From an uncultured Pseudomonadales bacterium (GTDB lineage Bacteria; Pseudomonadota; Gammaproteobacteria; Pseudomonadales; Azotimanducaceae): a stretch of 35,171 nt of DNA. Below the pieces are notes generated by a model. It saw only the letters and a program-made list of their open reading frames with translations. It did no database searches and was not told the origin of the DNA. Location: assembly GCA_905182095.1 (NCBI GenBank), contig CAJJAQ010000170.1:1-35171 (forward strand), read 5' to 3'. Shown one piece after another: positions 8,776 to 15,328 of this stretch; within the stretch, counting starts at the first letter, position 1; every line of letters begins with the position of its first letter. The position numbers and the translations under genes were made by a program.

Positions 8776-8980
8776 TTTACCCGTTTTAAGGGTGTGTTCT
8801 CGCCGAACAGCTAACTGCGTGAGTATGTGGTTTCACAGAAACCTAAAGAAGAACAAGAAATTCTGCAAACGAAGGCTTACCCGATGAAGTAGGCACAAAG
8901 GCTCAACCGTGTGTTCGTCATTGATATAGAGGTGTGTGAAAAGTGCGGTGGACTTGTTCCGGTCATTACTTCTATTGAAG
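8776..8980 (+). pseudogene. IS91-like transposase relic (C-terminal end)
   Basis: Read in the frame of position 8782, the sequence gives TRFKGVFSPNS-stop-LRE, then a low-complexity linker, then MK-stop-AQRLNRVFVIDIEVCEKCGG and VPVITSIE. This matches the C-terminal end of IS91-type (Y2) transposases, which typically read RFHGVFAPNS...MTWAQRLKRVFNIDIETCxxCGGxVKVIAxIE. The second stop (TAG) replaces the conserved Trp (TGG) and another stop (TAA at 8812) replaces a Lys-like position, so at least two nonsense changes are present. The N-terminal catalytic part is missing. The match ends abruptly at about 8980, where an unrelated transposase sequence begins in another frame. Confidence 0.75.
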
Positions 8981-9328
8981 GCCCAGCCCAAGAGAAAAAT
9001 CGGGCGTGCCGATATGGCGTTGAGTCTAAGCGCCAAGTTGTACGCCGTAGAAAAAAGCAAAGCGAGTAATGCCGCTGCGCGGCATCAACGTCGTCAGCAA
9101 CACAGATCGCCTGCGCTAAGTAAGTTGAAAGCCTTGTTGGACAAATATCGACAGCAAACGCCCCCTAAAAAAGCAGCGTTGGGCAAAGCGGTTAACTATG
9201 CCTTAAGCCAGTGCTCAGCTTTGACGCGCTATGTCGATAGCGGCACTTGACCGAAGGGTAACAACCCTGCAGAAAACGCCATCTATGCCAACGACATTGC
9301 AGCTCTCTTGCCTTTGAAGGCTCTGTAG
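8979..9328 (+). pseudogene. IS66 transposase (TnpC) relic, internally deleted
   Basis: In the frame of position 8936 the sequence reads KAQPKRKIGRADMALSLSAKLYAVEK, then HQRRQQHRSPALSKLKALLDKY, then KKAALGKAVNYALSQCSALTRYVDSG. These are successive blocks of the DDE transposase of IS66 elements. A stop at 9248 follows, but the same frame continues with NNPAENAI (normally DNNxAERAIRP) and then jumps directly to IAALLP, the usual extreme C terminus. The roughly 60-100 residues that should lie between are gone. The catalytic N-terminal part is also missing. A possible eroded element end is the GGACGCTAT at 9364-9372, which faintly resembles IS66 termini. The gene cannot make an active transposase. 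Confidence 0.78.
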
Positions 9329-9759
9329 GGGCGATTAAGAAGAAAATTTTAATACAGGTGTTTGGACGCTATGAGCTTCTACCCAGCAGTAAAGTAAGCC
9401 CTATGGCCTCTAATGGTTTGCCTTGTATCTGAAATTTCACACCATTTAACGAAAGCCCATATATTTTTTTAACGAATAATCCACGATGTTTCTAGCAGCT
9501 CGTTGGGACATTTTGATATCAATAAAAATAGGTGTGCTAAATCGTCCGCATTGGCAAGATCTTAAGTAAAAGATCTTAAGTAAAAGATCTTAAGTAAAAA
9601 ATCTTAACTAAAAGATCTTAAGCTAAGGGCCCCAATCAGACGGCAGCTTCGAACCTCATACACCGCTCGAATTGTATTCGGCATTTGATTTACTGCCATG
9701 TGTAAACGGCAAGATCAGTTGCGCATACACAGCTAATAAATCTATTTTGGGAGTTAGTT
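9329..9759. other. Gene-poor region after the transposon relics
   Basis: No convincing coding sequence. The region contains the 14-bp repeat array at 9556-9625 and is followed by the nucleotidyltransferase ribosome site at 9750-9756. It is A+T-rich in places (a run of seven T at 9464-9470). It probably combines transposon debris with the promoter region of the next gene. Confidence 0.55.
9556..9625. repeat. 14-bp tandem repeat array, five copies
   Basis: The unit AAGATCTTAAGTAA is exact at 9556-9569, 9570-9583 and 9584-9597. It is followed by AAAATCTTAACTAA (9598-9611) and AAGATCTTAAGCTA (9612-9625). Each unit contains the palindromes AAGATCTT and CTTAAG, so the array presents regularly spaced two-fold symmetric sites every 14 bases. 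It ends 134 bases before the nucleotidyltransferase start. There are no spacers, so it is not CRISPR. An operator array or a slippage product are both possible. Confidence 0.9.
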
Positions 9760-10659
9760 ATGAATAGTGATGTTAAGAATGCTAAGGAAAATGCGAACCA
9801 CTATTTCAATTGTTCTACAGTAAATTGGGAGCAAATCTATAATATCGTCGATGAGATAAAGACCGAAAACAATATGGTGCTTTTGGTTGGCTCAGTGGCG
9901 GAAGGCAATGCGAATTTTGGGTCAGATATAGATTTGGTAGTGCTAGATACAGGTAATATTTCAGCGCACGGATTAGCGATAGATAGCTCGGACCATTCTC
10001 AAATTAGCCACACAATCGGAGCCGGTCGAGCGTTTAATGTGGAGTTTTGGAGCGTTGAGAAATGTTTAGAGCTAGGAAAAAGCCTTACAGATTTAATCGA
10101 TAGTTTTTCAGATGTTGTCAGTATAAATGCCCTTCAAATTTTTAATGAGAATGAACTTCGGCTTATGCACCGAATTCGTTGTGGTCTGACCCTTTGGGGG
10201 GATGATCGCATGGCAAAATTTCGCGAACAGATGTCATCTGACCGATTCGAAGACTATGTCACGTTGCTGGGTCTATCTTGGCATGTGTCAAGCCGAAAGG
10301 ACGCTTATTCACAATCACTCGATGGCGATCTAGAAGCAGCTCTCTTCATGCTACAAAACTCATTTGCCTGTTTAGCTATGTCTCTGCTTGGCTCTTATGG
10401 CGAGACAAATTTGTACGACAAGTCGAAGATTACCCTTTTGAAGGAACACAAAGCGCAAATTGGGGGAGAGGTCGTAGACAGAATTATCGACCGCCTGCTT
10501 CCTGGTAGAAGAGATGATATCGAAAGTTTTGTCGACGAATCATTAGAGTTCGCTGACCATATCATTCAAAGCATACATTTTAGAAAACCGCACCTCCCTG
10601 AGGTAGTAGTGTACTTAAGCAGCAATATTGAGTTGGTAAATGATGCACAACGTACCTAA
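9760..10659 (+). CDS. Orphan nucleotidyltransferase-fold protein with helical C-terminal domain
   Basis: A 299-residue protein with GGGAG at 9750-9754 giving a good ribosome site. Residues 41-62 carry the Pol-beta-type nucleotidyltransferase signature: GSVAEG (44-49) and GSDIDLVV (54-61), with D56 and D58 as metal ligands. A third carboxylate is plausible at E95 in FNVEFWS. The catalytic set therefore looks intact. The remainder (about 120-290) is predicted helical and resembles the accessory helical domains of kanamycin-nucleotidyltransferase-like or HEPN-associated proteins; I cannot assign it to a family. Family knowledge: such proteins transfer NMP groups to proteins, tRNA ends, antibiotics or small molecules. 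There is no HEPN partner gene beside it. It sits alone between transposon relics and non-coding DNA, suggesting a transferred gene. Confidence 0.75.
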   Translation: MNSDVKNAKENANHYFNCSTVNWEQIYNIVDEIKTENNMVLLVGSVAEGNANFGSDIDLVVLDTGNISAHGLAIDSSDHSQISHTIGAGRAFNVEFWSVEKCLELGKSLTDLIDSFSDVVSINALQIFNENELRLMHRIRCGLTLWGDDRMAKFREQMSSDRFEDYVTLLGLSWHVSSRKDAYSQSLDGDLEAALFMLQNSFACLAMSLLGSYGETNLYDKSKITLLKEHKAQIGGEVVDRIIDRLLPGRRDDIESFVDESLEFADHIIQSIHFRKPHLPEVVVYLSSNIELVNDAQRT

Positions 10660-11088
10660 TTATATGACAGAGTAAGCCGATATCGGATTATCAGGGGCAT
10701 TGAAGGGTAGTATGGCTGACTCAAAGTTAGCCTCCCGATATCGTTATTATTTTTATATTTTTACGAACCTTCGTTTCCTAACGTAGTATTAGTTAGGCCA
10801 GTTAAGTTATATTTCTCCGCCTTGTCGGTTGCCTGCCCAGCGACCTATTCAGCCACCTATTCAGCCACCTATTTGGCTACTATCGACATCCAACTACCTA
10901 TCTTGTCTATCCTATTTTAGCTGCTGAAGGCACAACACTGCCGACTCATGCCTCATAGCTAATTATGATGATCAACCGATAGACATTTAGTCACCGGACT
11001 GATGACCGGTTGTTGAGCGCATTTGGGGCCTAGGCTATAGTCGGTGCCTCAAGCCTAGCCGCAAAAGTAGGGGCGACCACGCCTAGTT
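10660..11088. other. Non-coding gap with 12-bp repeats
   Basis: No coding signal seen. Near 10678 is the 10-base palindrome CCGATATCGG, with a related CCGATATCG near 10735 followed by an A+T-rich stretch that could end transcription of the nucleotidyltransferase gene. Three 12-bp units occupy 10841-10876. The leader of the MerR-TPR gene follows. Confidence 0.55.
10841..10876. repeat. 12-bp tandem repeat, three copies
   Basis: CGACCTATTCAG (10841-10852), CCACCTATTCAG (10853-10864) and CCACCTATTTGG (10865-10876) are head-to-tail. The array is in non-coding DNA, with no start codon nearby. Confidence 0.8.
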
Positions 11089-11952
11089 ATGAGCAAATTA
11101 ACTTTGCCAGTTTCACATCGATCTCCTGGTACCAGTGGGTACAGTACTCAGGAGGTAGCAGATCTTCTCAATATTGGCCCAGATCATATACGCCACTATG
11201 TGCGCAGGGGGCTGCTTAAACCTATGCGTAACGACCGCAGGCATTTTCGGTTTTCTTTTCAAGATGTGGTATTTCTGCGTACGGCAAAAGCATTGCGTGA
11301 TGCCTCAGTTGGCGTACGCCGCAGCTATCGAGCGTTAACCAAACTCAAGGCTGAATTGGTACAATTTAAATCTCTCAGTTCTGTGCGTATTTATGCCGAC
11401 GGTCATGTGGTGGTTGTGCGTGATGATGACAAAGCTTGGGAAGTGGAAAGTGGGCAGCTAACAATGGATTTTTCTGTGCAAGCTTTAGCAGAAAATGTTG
11501 CTCATTTGGCCCGGGCCACTGCTGGTGGCGGCAAACCTCTTGAAGATTTGGATTCGGACGAATGGTATAACCTTGGCCTAGATCTAGAAGAAGTGGATCC
11601 AAAACAAGCGCCAAATGCCTATCGTGAAGCCGTCCGCTTGGATGCGCAAAATGCCGACGCACATGTAAATTTGGGCCGACTTTATCAGCTAGATGGTGAT
11701 GTGCGTGGGGCCAAACGTCATTACGAATTGGCCTTAGCCATTGCGCCGTATCATGAGTTGGCTAACTATAATTTGGGCACTGTGTTTGATGAGTTGGACG
11801 ACCTTGATAAAGCCGTTAACTATTATAAAAAGGCGCCGGATATTCCTGATGCCCATTTTAACTTGTCTCGTTTGCACGAACTCGAAGGGGATGAGTTTAA
11901 TGCCCGTAGGCATTTACGCTTGTATGAAAATTTACTTCAGGGCCAAGATTAG
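11089..11952 (+). CDS. MerR-type DNA-binding domain fused to tetratricopeptide repeats
   Basis: A 287-residue protein. Residues about 17-75 form a MerR winged helix: GYSTQEVADLLNIGPDHIRHYVRRGLLKP followed by RHFRFSFQDVVFLRTAKAL. A middle segment (about 85-155) has a beta-rich stretch, SVRIYADGHVVVVRD. From about 160 to 285 there are TPR units, such as NADAHVNLGRLYQLDGDVRGAKRHYELALAIAPYHELANYNLGTVFDELDD (shown only as short motifs: AHVNLGRLYQ, ANYNLGTVFDELDD, AHFNLSRLHELEGD). Classical MerR proteins have a short effector-binding coiled coil; here it is replaced by a protein-interaction solenoid. It probably acts as a regulator responding to a partner protein, but this is inference. The ribosome site is weak (GGGGCGA about 17 bases upstream). 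Cytoplasmic. Confidence 0.85.
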   Translation: MSKLTLPVSHRSPGTSGYSTQEVADLLNIGPDHIRHYVRRGLLKPMRNDRRHFRFSFQDVVFLRTAKALRDASVGVRRSYRALTKLKAELVQFKSLSSVRIYADGHVVVVRDDDKAWEVESGQLTMDFSVQALAENVAHLARATAGGGKPLEDLDSDEWYNLGLDLEEVDPKQAPNAYREAVRLDAQNADAHVNLGRLYQLDGDVRGAKRHYELALAIAPYHELANYNLGTVFDELDDLDKAVNYYKKAPDIPDAHFNLSRLHELEGDEFNARRHLRLYENLLQGQD

Positions 11953-12058
11953 CCACTTAATTCTTTTTGAGTGTTTTACTGGCTATCAGCGCAGTCTTCG
12001 TGTGTGTACCAAAGACCGGGTATAAAGTGTAAAGCCAGCAGTTTTTGATGGCGCTTAG

Positions 12059-12079
12059 TTTTTAGTTTTTAGTTTTTAG
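12059..12079. repeat. 7-bp tandem repeat TTTTTAG x3
   Basis: Three exact copies of TTTTTAG, preceded by a partial TTAG, lie between the convergent MerR-TPR and fur genes. The T-rich content could also serve plus-strand termination. Confidence 0.8.
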
Positions 12080-12123
12080 CAATCATCGCCTCTAGTGCAA
12101 AGCGAGGGCAAAAATCTGATTAG

Positions 12124-12171
12124 AGCGCTAATGAAAGCGCTAATCAAAGCTCTATTCATAGAGCTAGTCAG
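12124..12171. repeat. Degenerate 12-bp repeats with hairpin at the fur stop
   Basis: Four head-to-tail 12-mers are seen: AGCGCTAATGAA, AGCGCTAATCAA, AGCTCTATTCAT and AGAGCTAGTCAG. The last overlaps the fur stop codon. Read on the minus strand, GCTCTA (12164-12159), loop TGAA, and TAGAGC (12154-12149) make a tight hairpin followed by TTTGATT, which could be the fur terminator. Confidence 0.6.
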
Positions 12172-12574
12172 CTTTCTCTTTTTTGCGTACATACAGTACT
12201 AATTCGTGATGCACTAATTCATAGCCGTGTTCTTTAGCAATTTCATGCTGCAACGCTTCTATGCGCTCATTGACAAATTCTGTGACCTGACCGTTATCCA
12301 CATCTACCATATGATCATGATGTCTTTCTGCAGACAGTTCGTAGACTGAGTGGCCATCGTCAAAGTTATGCTTGTCGACAATGCCTGCGGACTCGAATTG
12401 GGTTAATACTCGATAAACAGTAGCAAGACCAACTGTATCATCAGTACTGAGCAGCCGTTTATAAACATCTTCCGCACTTAAATGATGGGGTGTTGAACCT
12501 TCTAATACTTCCAATACCTTGAGTCTGGGTAAGGTAACTTTAAGGCCTGCTTTTTTGAGGTCTAATCCGGGCAC
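12164..12574 (-). CDS. fur: Ferric uptake regulator Fur
   Basis: A 136-residue Fur protein, close to the family length. The winged-helix N-terminal domain contains GLKVTLPRLKVLEVLE, HLSAEDVYKRLL and GLATVYRVLTQFESAGIV, the family DNA-recognition segment. The metal-binding region HHDHMVDVDNGQVTEF (85-100) retains the histidines. However, the CxxC positions found in E. coli Fur are Asp91 and Asn94, and the whole protein contains no cysteine, so no Cys4 structural zinc site is possible; related cysteine-free Fur proteins are known in some gammaproteobacteria. Role: iron-dependent dimeric repressor of iron uptake genes. The start is GTG at 12574 with AGGA nine bases upstream. It follows the cysteine synthase gene on the same strand, with a possible small ORF overlapping its start. 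Confidence 0.93.
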   Translation of the reverse strand: MPGLDLKKAGLKVTLPRLKVLEVLEGSTPHHLSAEDVYKRLLSTDDTVGLATVYRVLTQFESAGIVDKHNFDDGHSVYELSAERHHDHMVDVDNGQVTEFVNERIEALQHEIAKEHGYELVHHELVLYVRKKEKAD

Positions 12575-12747
12575 TGATATATCCTGTTAAGTTTGTAAAG
12601 GCGGTCCAATAAAGCGAACGATACTTGGCCTTGAGCGTCTTTACCACCATAGTCTGAACCTTGGGGTTTACCCACCACAACATTTAGCAACGGTATTTCT
12701 TGGCGTCGCTGGTGCCAGTGGTCTAGGACATTATGGAGGCTGTTAAT
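12562..12747 (-). CDS. Possible small ORF bridging cysteine synthase and fur
   Basis: Between cysteine synthase and fur a minus-strand frame is open for 61 codons and ends at a TAG inside the first codons of fur (13-base overlap). It reads as plausible protein: HQRRQEIPLLNVVVGKPQG, then GSDYGGKDAQGQ, then FALLDRLYKLNRIYQCPD. There is no ATG. Possible starts are the GTG pair about 37 codons before the stop, a TTG, or an ATT overlapping the cysteine synthase stop. I recognise no family. Overlap with the fur start would allow translational coupling. It could instead be the tail of a lost gene or chance. Confidence 0.3.
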   Translation of the reverse strand: MNSLHNVLDHWHQRRQEIPLLNVVVGKPQGSDYGGKDAQGQVSFALLDRLYKLNRIYQCPD

Positions 12748-13723
12748 CCGGGCTCTTTAGACCCTTTTGCGCAAGAAACTCGTCATTGTAAAGACGTGAT
12801 TGATACTTGCCGCCATCATCGCAAAGAATGGTCACAATGGTGTGGCCTGGCCCTAGTGTTTTGGCCGCTTTCACCGCAGCGCCGAGGTTAATGCCTGAGC
12901 TTGAACCGAAGAACCAACCGTCTTGGCGAAGCAGTCGATACACCATATCCACCATTTCTTGGTCGGTGACTTGCACCGCGCTGTCTATTACCGCCTGCTT
13001 TAGGTTTTCTGTGATTCGAGAATTACCGATGCCCTCGGTGATTGACGGGCCTGGTGTCATGGTGGCTTCGCCAGTGCTGACCCAGTTGTAAAGAGCGCTG
13101 CCCATGGGGTCTGCCAAAATAATCTGTATATTGGGTTTTTGTTCTTTTAAATACGCCGAAGTGCCGGCCAAGGTGCCGCCGGTACCCACTGCACAGGTAA
13201 AAACGTCCACTTTACCCTCAGTCTGAGCCCAAATTTCAGGGCCAGTAGACTCGTAGTGGGACAAAGCGTTGGCTGTGTTATCAAATTGATTAGCCCAAAT
13301 GGCATTATCGAGAGTGGCGGCATACCGCCCAGCCTGTTTCTGGAAGTTGTCTTCATTGGCATAGGGCACTGTCGGCACAACGCGCACCTGGGCACCCAAT
13401 GTCCGCAATAGGTCCACTTTTTCGCTGGATTGGTTGTCGGGCATATAGATAACAGTCTTATAGCCACGGCTATTGCAAACGTGGGCAAGGCCTATGCCGG
13501 TGTTGCCTGCTGTACCCTCAACCACTGTGCCGCCTTGCTTGAGCGCACCACTGGCTTCTGCTGCCTCGATCATCCACAGCGCAGCCCGGTCTTTTACCGA
13601 TCCTCCGGGGTTCATAAATTCCGCTTTGCCCAATATTTCGCAACCTGTTTCTTCGGATAAACTGTCAATTCGTATGAGCGGAGTGTTGCCGATAGAGCCA
13701 GTTAGGCCTTTTAAGATGGGCAT
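12743..13723 (-). CDS. PLP-dependent cysteine synthase family protein
   Basis: A 326-residue fold-type II PLP enzyme. The Schiff-base lysine is K44 in GGSVKDRAA. The substrate/cofactor loop is GTAGNTGIG (70-78), the phosphate cup is GTGGT (180-184), and SSSGIN (274-279) contacts the pyridine nitrogen. Asn replaces Ser in the usual TSGNTG-type loop (TAGNTG here), a form found in one branch of O-acetylserine sulfhydrylase / cystathionine beta-synthase-like enzymes. The expected reaction is O-acetyl-L-serine plus sulfide to L-cysteine; a beta-synthase activity on homocysteine cannot be excluded. Cytoplasmic homodimer. The gene lies 168 bases before fur on the same strand and may share a transcript with it. 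Confidence 0.9.
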   Translation of the reverse strand: MPILKGLTGSIGNTPLIRIDSLSEETGCEILGKAEFMNPGGSVKDRAALWMIEAAEASGALKQGGTVVEGTAGNTGIGLAHVCNSRGYKTVIYMPDNQSSEKVDLLRTLGAQVRVVPTVPYANEDNFQKQAGRYAATLDNAIWANQFDNTANALSHYESTGPEIWAQTEGKVDVFTCAVGTGGTLAGTSAYLKEQKPNIQIILADPMGSALYNWVSTGEATMTPGPSITEGIGNSRITENLKQAVIDSAVQVTDQEMVDMVYRLLRQDGWFFGSSSGINLGAAVKAAKTLGPGHTIVTILCDDGGKYQSRLYNDEFLAQKGLKSPD

Positions 13724-14094
13724 AAAATTTCCGAAAGTTCTAATTATTGCAGCCTATTCTAGGGTGACCTATGTGCTTGAGCAAATGGCCTTTACTTCTA
13801 TAGTTATTTTTATTTATCACTCACCGCCAAAGCAGCAGGGTTGATGATCTTTGTGCCTTGATTGTCAAATTGAATGTTGGCGTAATTCGCTCTTTAATGG
13901 TGGTCATGGTGTGACCTTAGCGGGTGCCAAGTTAACCAGTACTGGGTTAGATTGATGCTGGAGTGCTGGAGTGCTGGAGTGCTGGAGTGCTGGAGTGCTG
14001 GAGTGCTGGGGTTATTTATTACCCAAAAATAAATCAACGTGGGAAGTGTGGGGCTTTGGCCGAATACTTTTACCTTCGCTAACGGAAGAAGCAA
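13724..14094. other. Divergent intergenic region with octamer repeat
   Basis: This region lies between the minus-strand cysteine synthase and the plus-strand serine hydrolase and should contain both promoters. No coding sequence is supported: a minus-strand frame of 86 codons here is created by the octamer repeat. Translation of the plus-strand gene begins after CGGAAGAAGCAA, a usable ribosome site. Confidence 0.6.
13957..14009. repeat. Octamer tandem repeat GCTGGAGT x6.5
   Basis: Six exact head-to-tail copies of GCTGGAGT (13957-14004) are followed by a partial GCTGG. The copies are identical, a sign of recent slippage and likely length variation between strains. It is placed about 86 bases before the start of the serine hydrolase gene and about 230 bases from the cysteine synthase start. 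Confidence 0.95.
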
Positions 14095-15249
14095 ATGAAC
14101 GAAGCTCAAATAGATAGCCTTAAGGCTTACGGACTTGCAGTAGATAAAGTACAAGAGCTGCTGACAAGGGCGGCTAAAGAAGTGAATGAAGGGTTGCTAC
14201 CCGCAGCGCAAATTGCGTTAGCCAAAGACAATAAAGTTATTTTATCAGCCTCCTTTGGTGCCGCTGAAGATAATTCTCTGACCTGTATATTTTCCGCTAC
14301 CAAGGCCATTACCTCCTCTGCCGCTTGGCTTCTCATCCAAGAAGGTAAGCTCAGTGAAGATGAACTGGTCGCAGACATCATTCCAGAGTTCGCAGCAAAT
14401 GAAAAAGGCCATGTCACAGTGGGACAACTATTTACGCACACGGCTGGCTTCCCCTCGGCACCTTTTGCGCCTTTAGATTGGGACGATATGGATGCGCGTA
14501 TGTCGCGCTTTAGCCGCTGGCGCCTCAATTGGCCTGCGGGTTCGCAATTTGAGTATCACGCGTCTTCTTCCATGTGGGTAATTGCTGAACTGATTGAACG
14601 CCGTAGCGGCTTAGGCTACCGCGACTTTGTGCGTACCCGGGTGATCGAAGCGCTAGGCTTAGAGGACATTTATGTGGGCTTGCCGGAAGCAGAAAACCAT
14701 CGAGCATTACCTTGTTCTTATGTTGGTGATGCGCTCACCCCTGAGGATTACGTCAAGATGGGTATGCCGGTGCCACCCGAAACCGAAGTAACTGAAGCGG
14801 CTATTTTGGCCTTTAATCGTCCTGATATTCGTGCAGTGGGTGTGCCTGGTGGTGGTGGCTTTGCTACAGCTTCTGCGCTGGCGCTGTTTTATCAGGCGCT
14901 GTTGCATGGTGGTAACGATAAAGCAAGGCTGTGGTCAGAATCTACTCTTGCTGATGTGCGCCGTATCCGTTCGGGTGACTTCACTGACGCCTTATTTAAG
15001 AAGCCAGCAAATAGAGCGTTAGGGCTAATTATCAGTGGTGATGACAGTCGCCGCTTTAGAGGTTTTGGGCGTACTAATTCACCCCCCACTTTTGGTCATA
15101 ACGGCGCTGGAGGCCAGTTGGCTTGGGCGGATCCAGAAACTGGCCTGTCATTGGCCTACGTAACGCCAGGCCATGATCGCAATGGTATCCGCCAAGGCAG
15201 TCGCGGTGTGGCTATCGGCACCATTGCCGCTGAATGTATGGCTAAGTAA
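14095..15249 (+). CDS. Cytoplasmic serine hydrolase, beta-lactamase class C / EstB family
   Basis: A 384-residue protein without a signal peptide. The nucleophile motif is SATK at 67-70, the second is YHAS at 154-157 (Tyr as general base), and the third is HNGAGG from His335, in place of KTG. The THTAGFPS segment near 114-121 is the conserved HTSG/HTAG loop of this family. The arrangement fits carboxylesterases such as EstB and lovastatin-hydrolase-like proteins better than true beta-lactamases. It precedes an M20 amidohydrolase and a DUF1932-type dehydrogenase on the same strand (79 and 1 base gaps), so the three may act in one pathway releasing and processing an esterified or amidated compound. 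Substrate unknown. Confidence 0.87.
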   Translation: MNEAQIDSLKAYGLAVDKVQELLTRAAKEVNEGLLPAAQIALAKDNKVILSASFGAAEDNSLTCIFSATKAITSSAAWLLIQEGKLSEDELVADIIPEFAANEKGHVTVGQLFTHTAGFPSAPFAPLDWDDMDARMSRFSRWRLNWPAGSQFEYHASSSMWVIAELIERRSGLGYRDFVRTRVIEALGLEDIYVGLPEAENHRALPCSYVGDALTPEDYVKMGMPVPPETEVTEAAILAFNRPDIRAVGVPGGGGFATASALALFYQALLHGGNDKARLWSESTLADVRRIRSGDFTDALFKKPANRALGLIISGDDSRRFRGFGRTNSPPTFGHNGAGGQLAWADPETGLSLAYVTPGHDRNGIRQGSRGVAIGTIAAECMAK

Positions 15250-15328
15250 CAAAGTTTAGATTGGCGACTCAACGCATTTGACTAAATCTACCTAGGCGTC
15301 ATCCGGCGCCTTTTGCTAGGGGAAAGAG

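Noticed and set aside
8936-9250. Intact 104-residue gene from GTG
   Set aside because: The first ~14 residues are out-of-frame IS91-like sequence and the rest is a truncated IS66 transposase piece, so it is a chance frame through relics.
9556-9625. CRISPR array
   Set aside because: Units of 14 bases are directly adjacent with no spacers and no cas genes are nearby.
13894-14154. Minus-strand 86-residue ORF with repeated STPALQHS residues
   Set aside because: It is the translation of the octamer repeat and overlaps the start of the serine hydrolase gene.
14127-14528. Minus-strand 133-residue ORF
   Set aside because: It is antisense to the serine hydrolase, whose catalytic motifs are intact.
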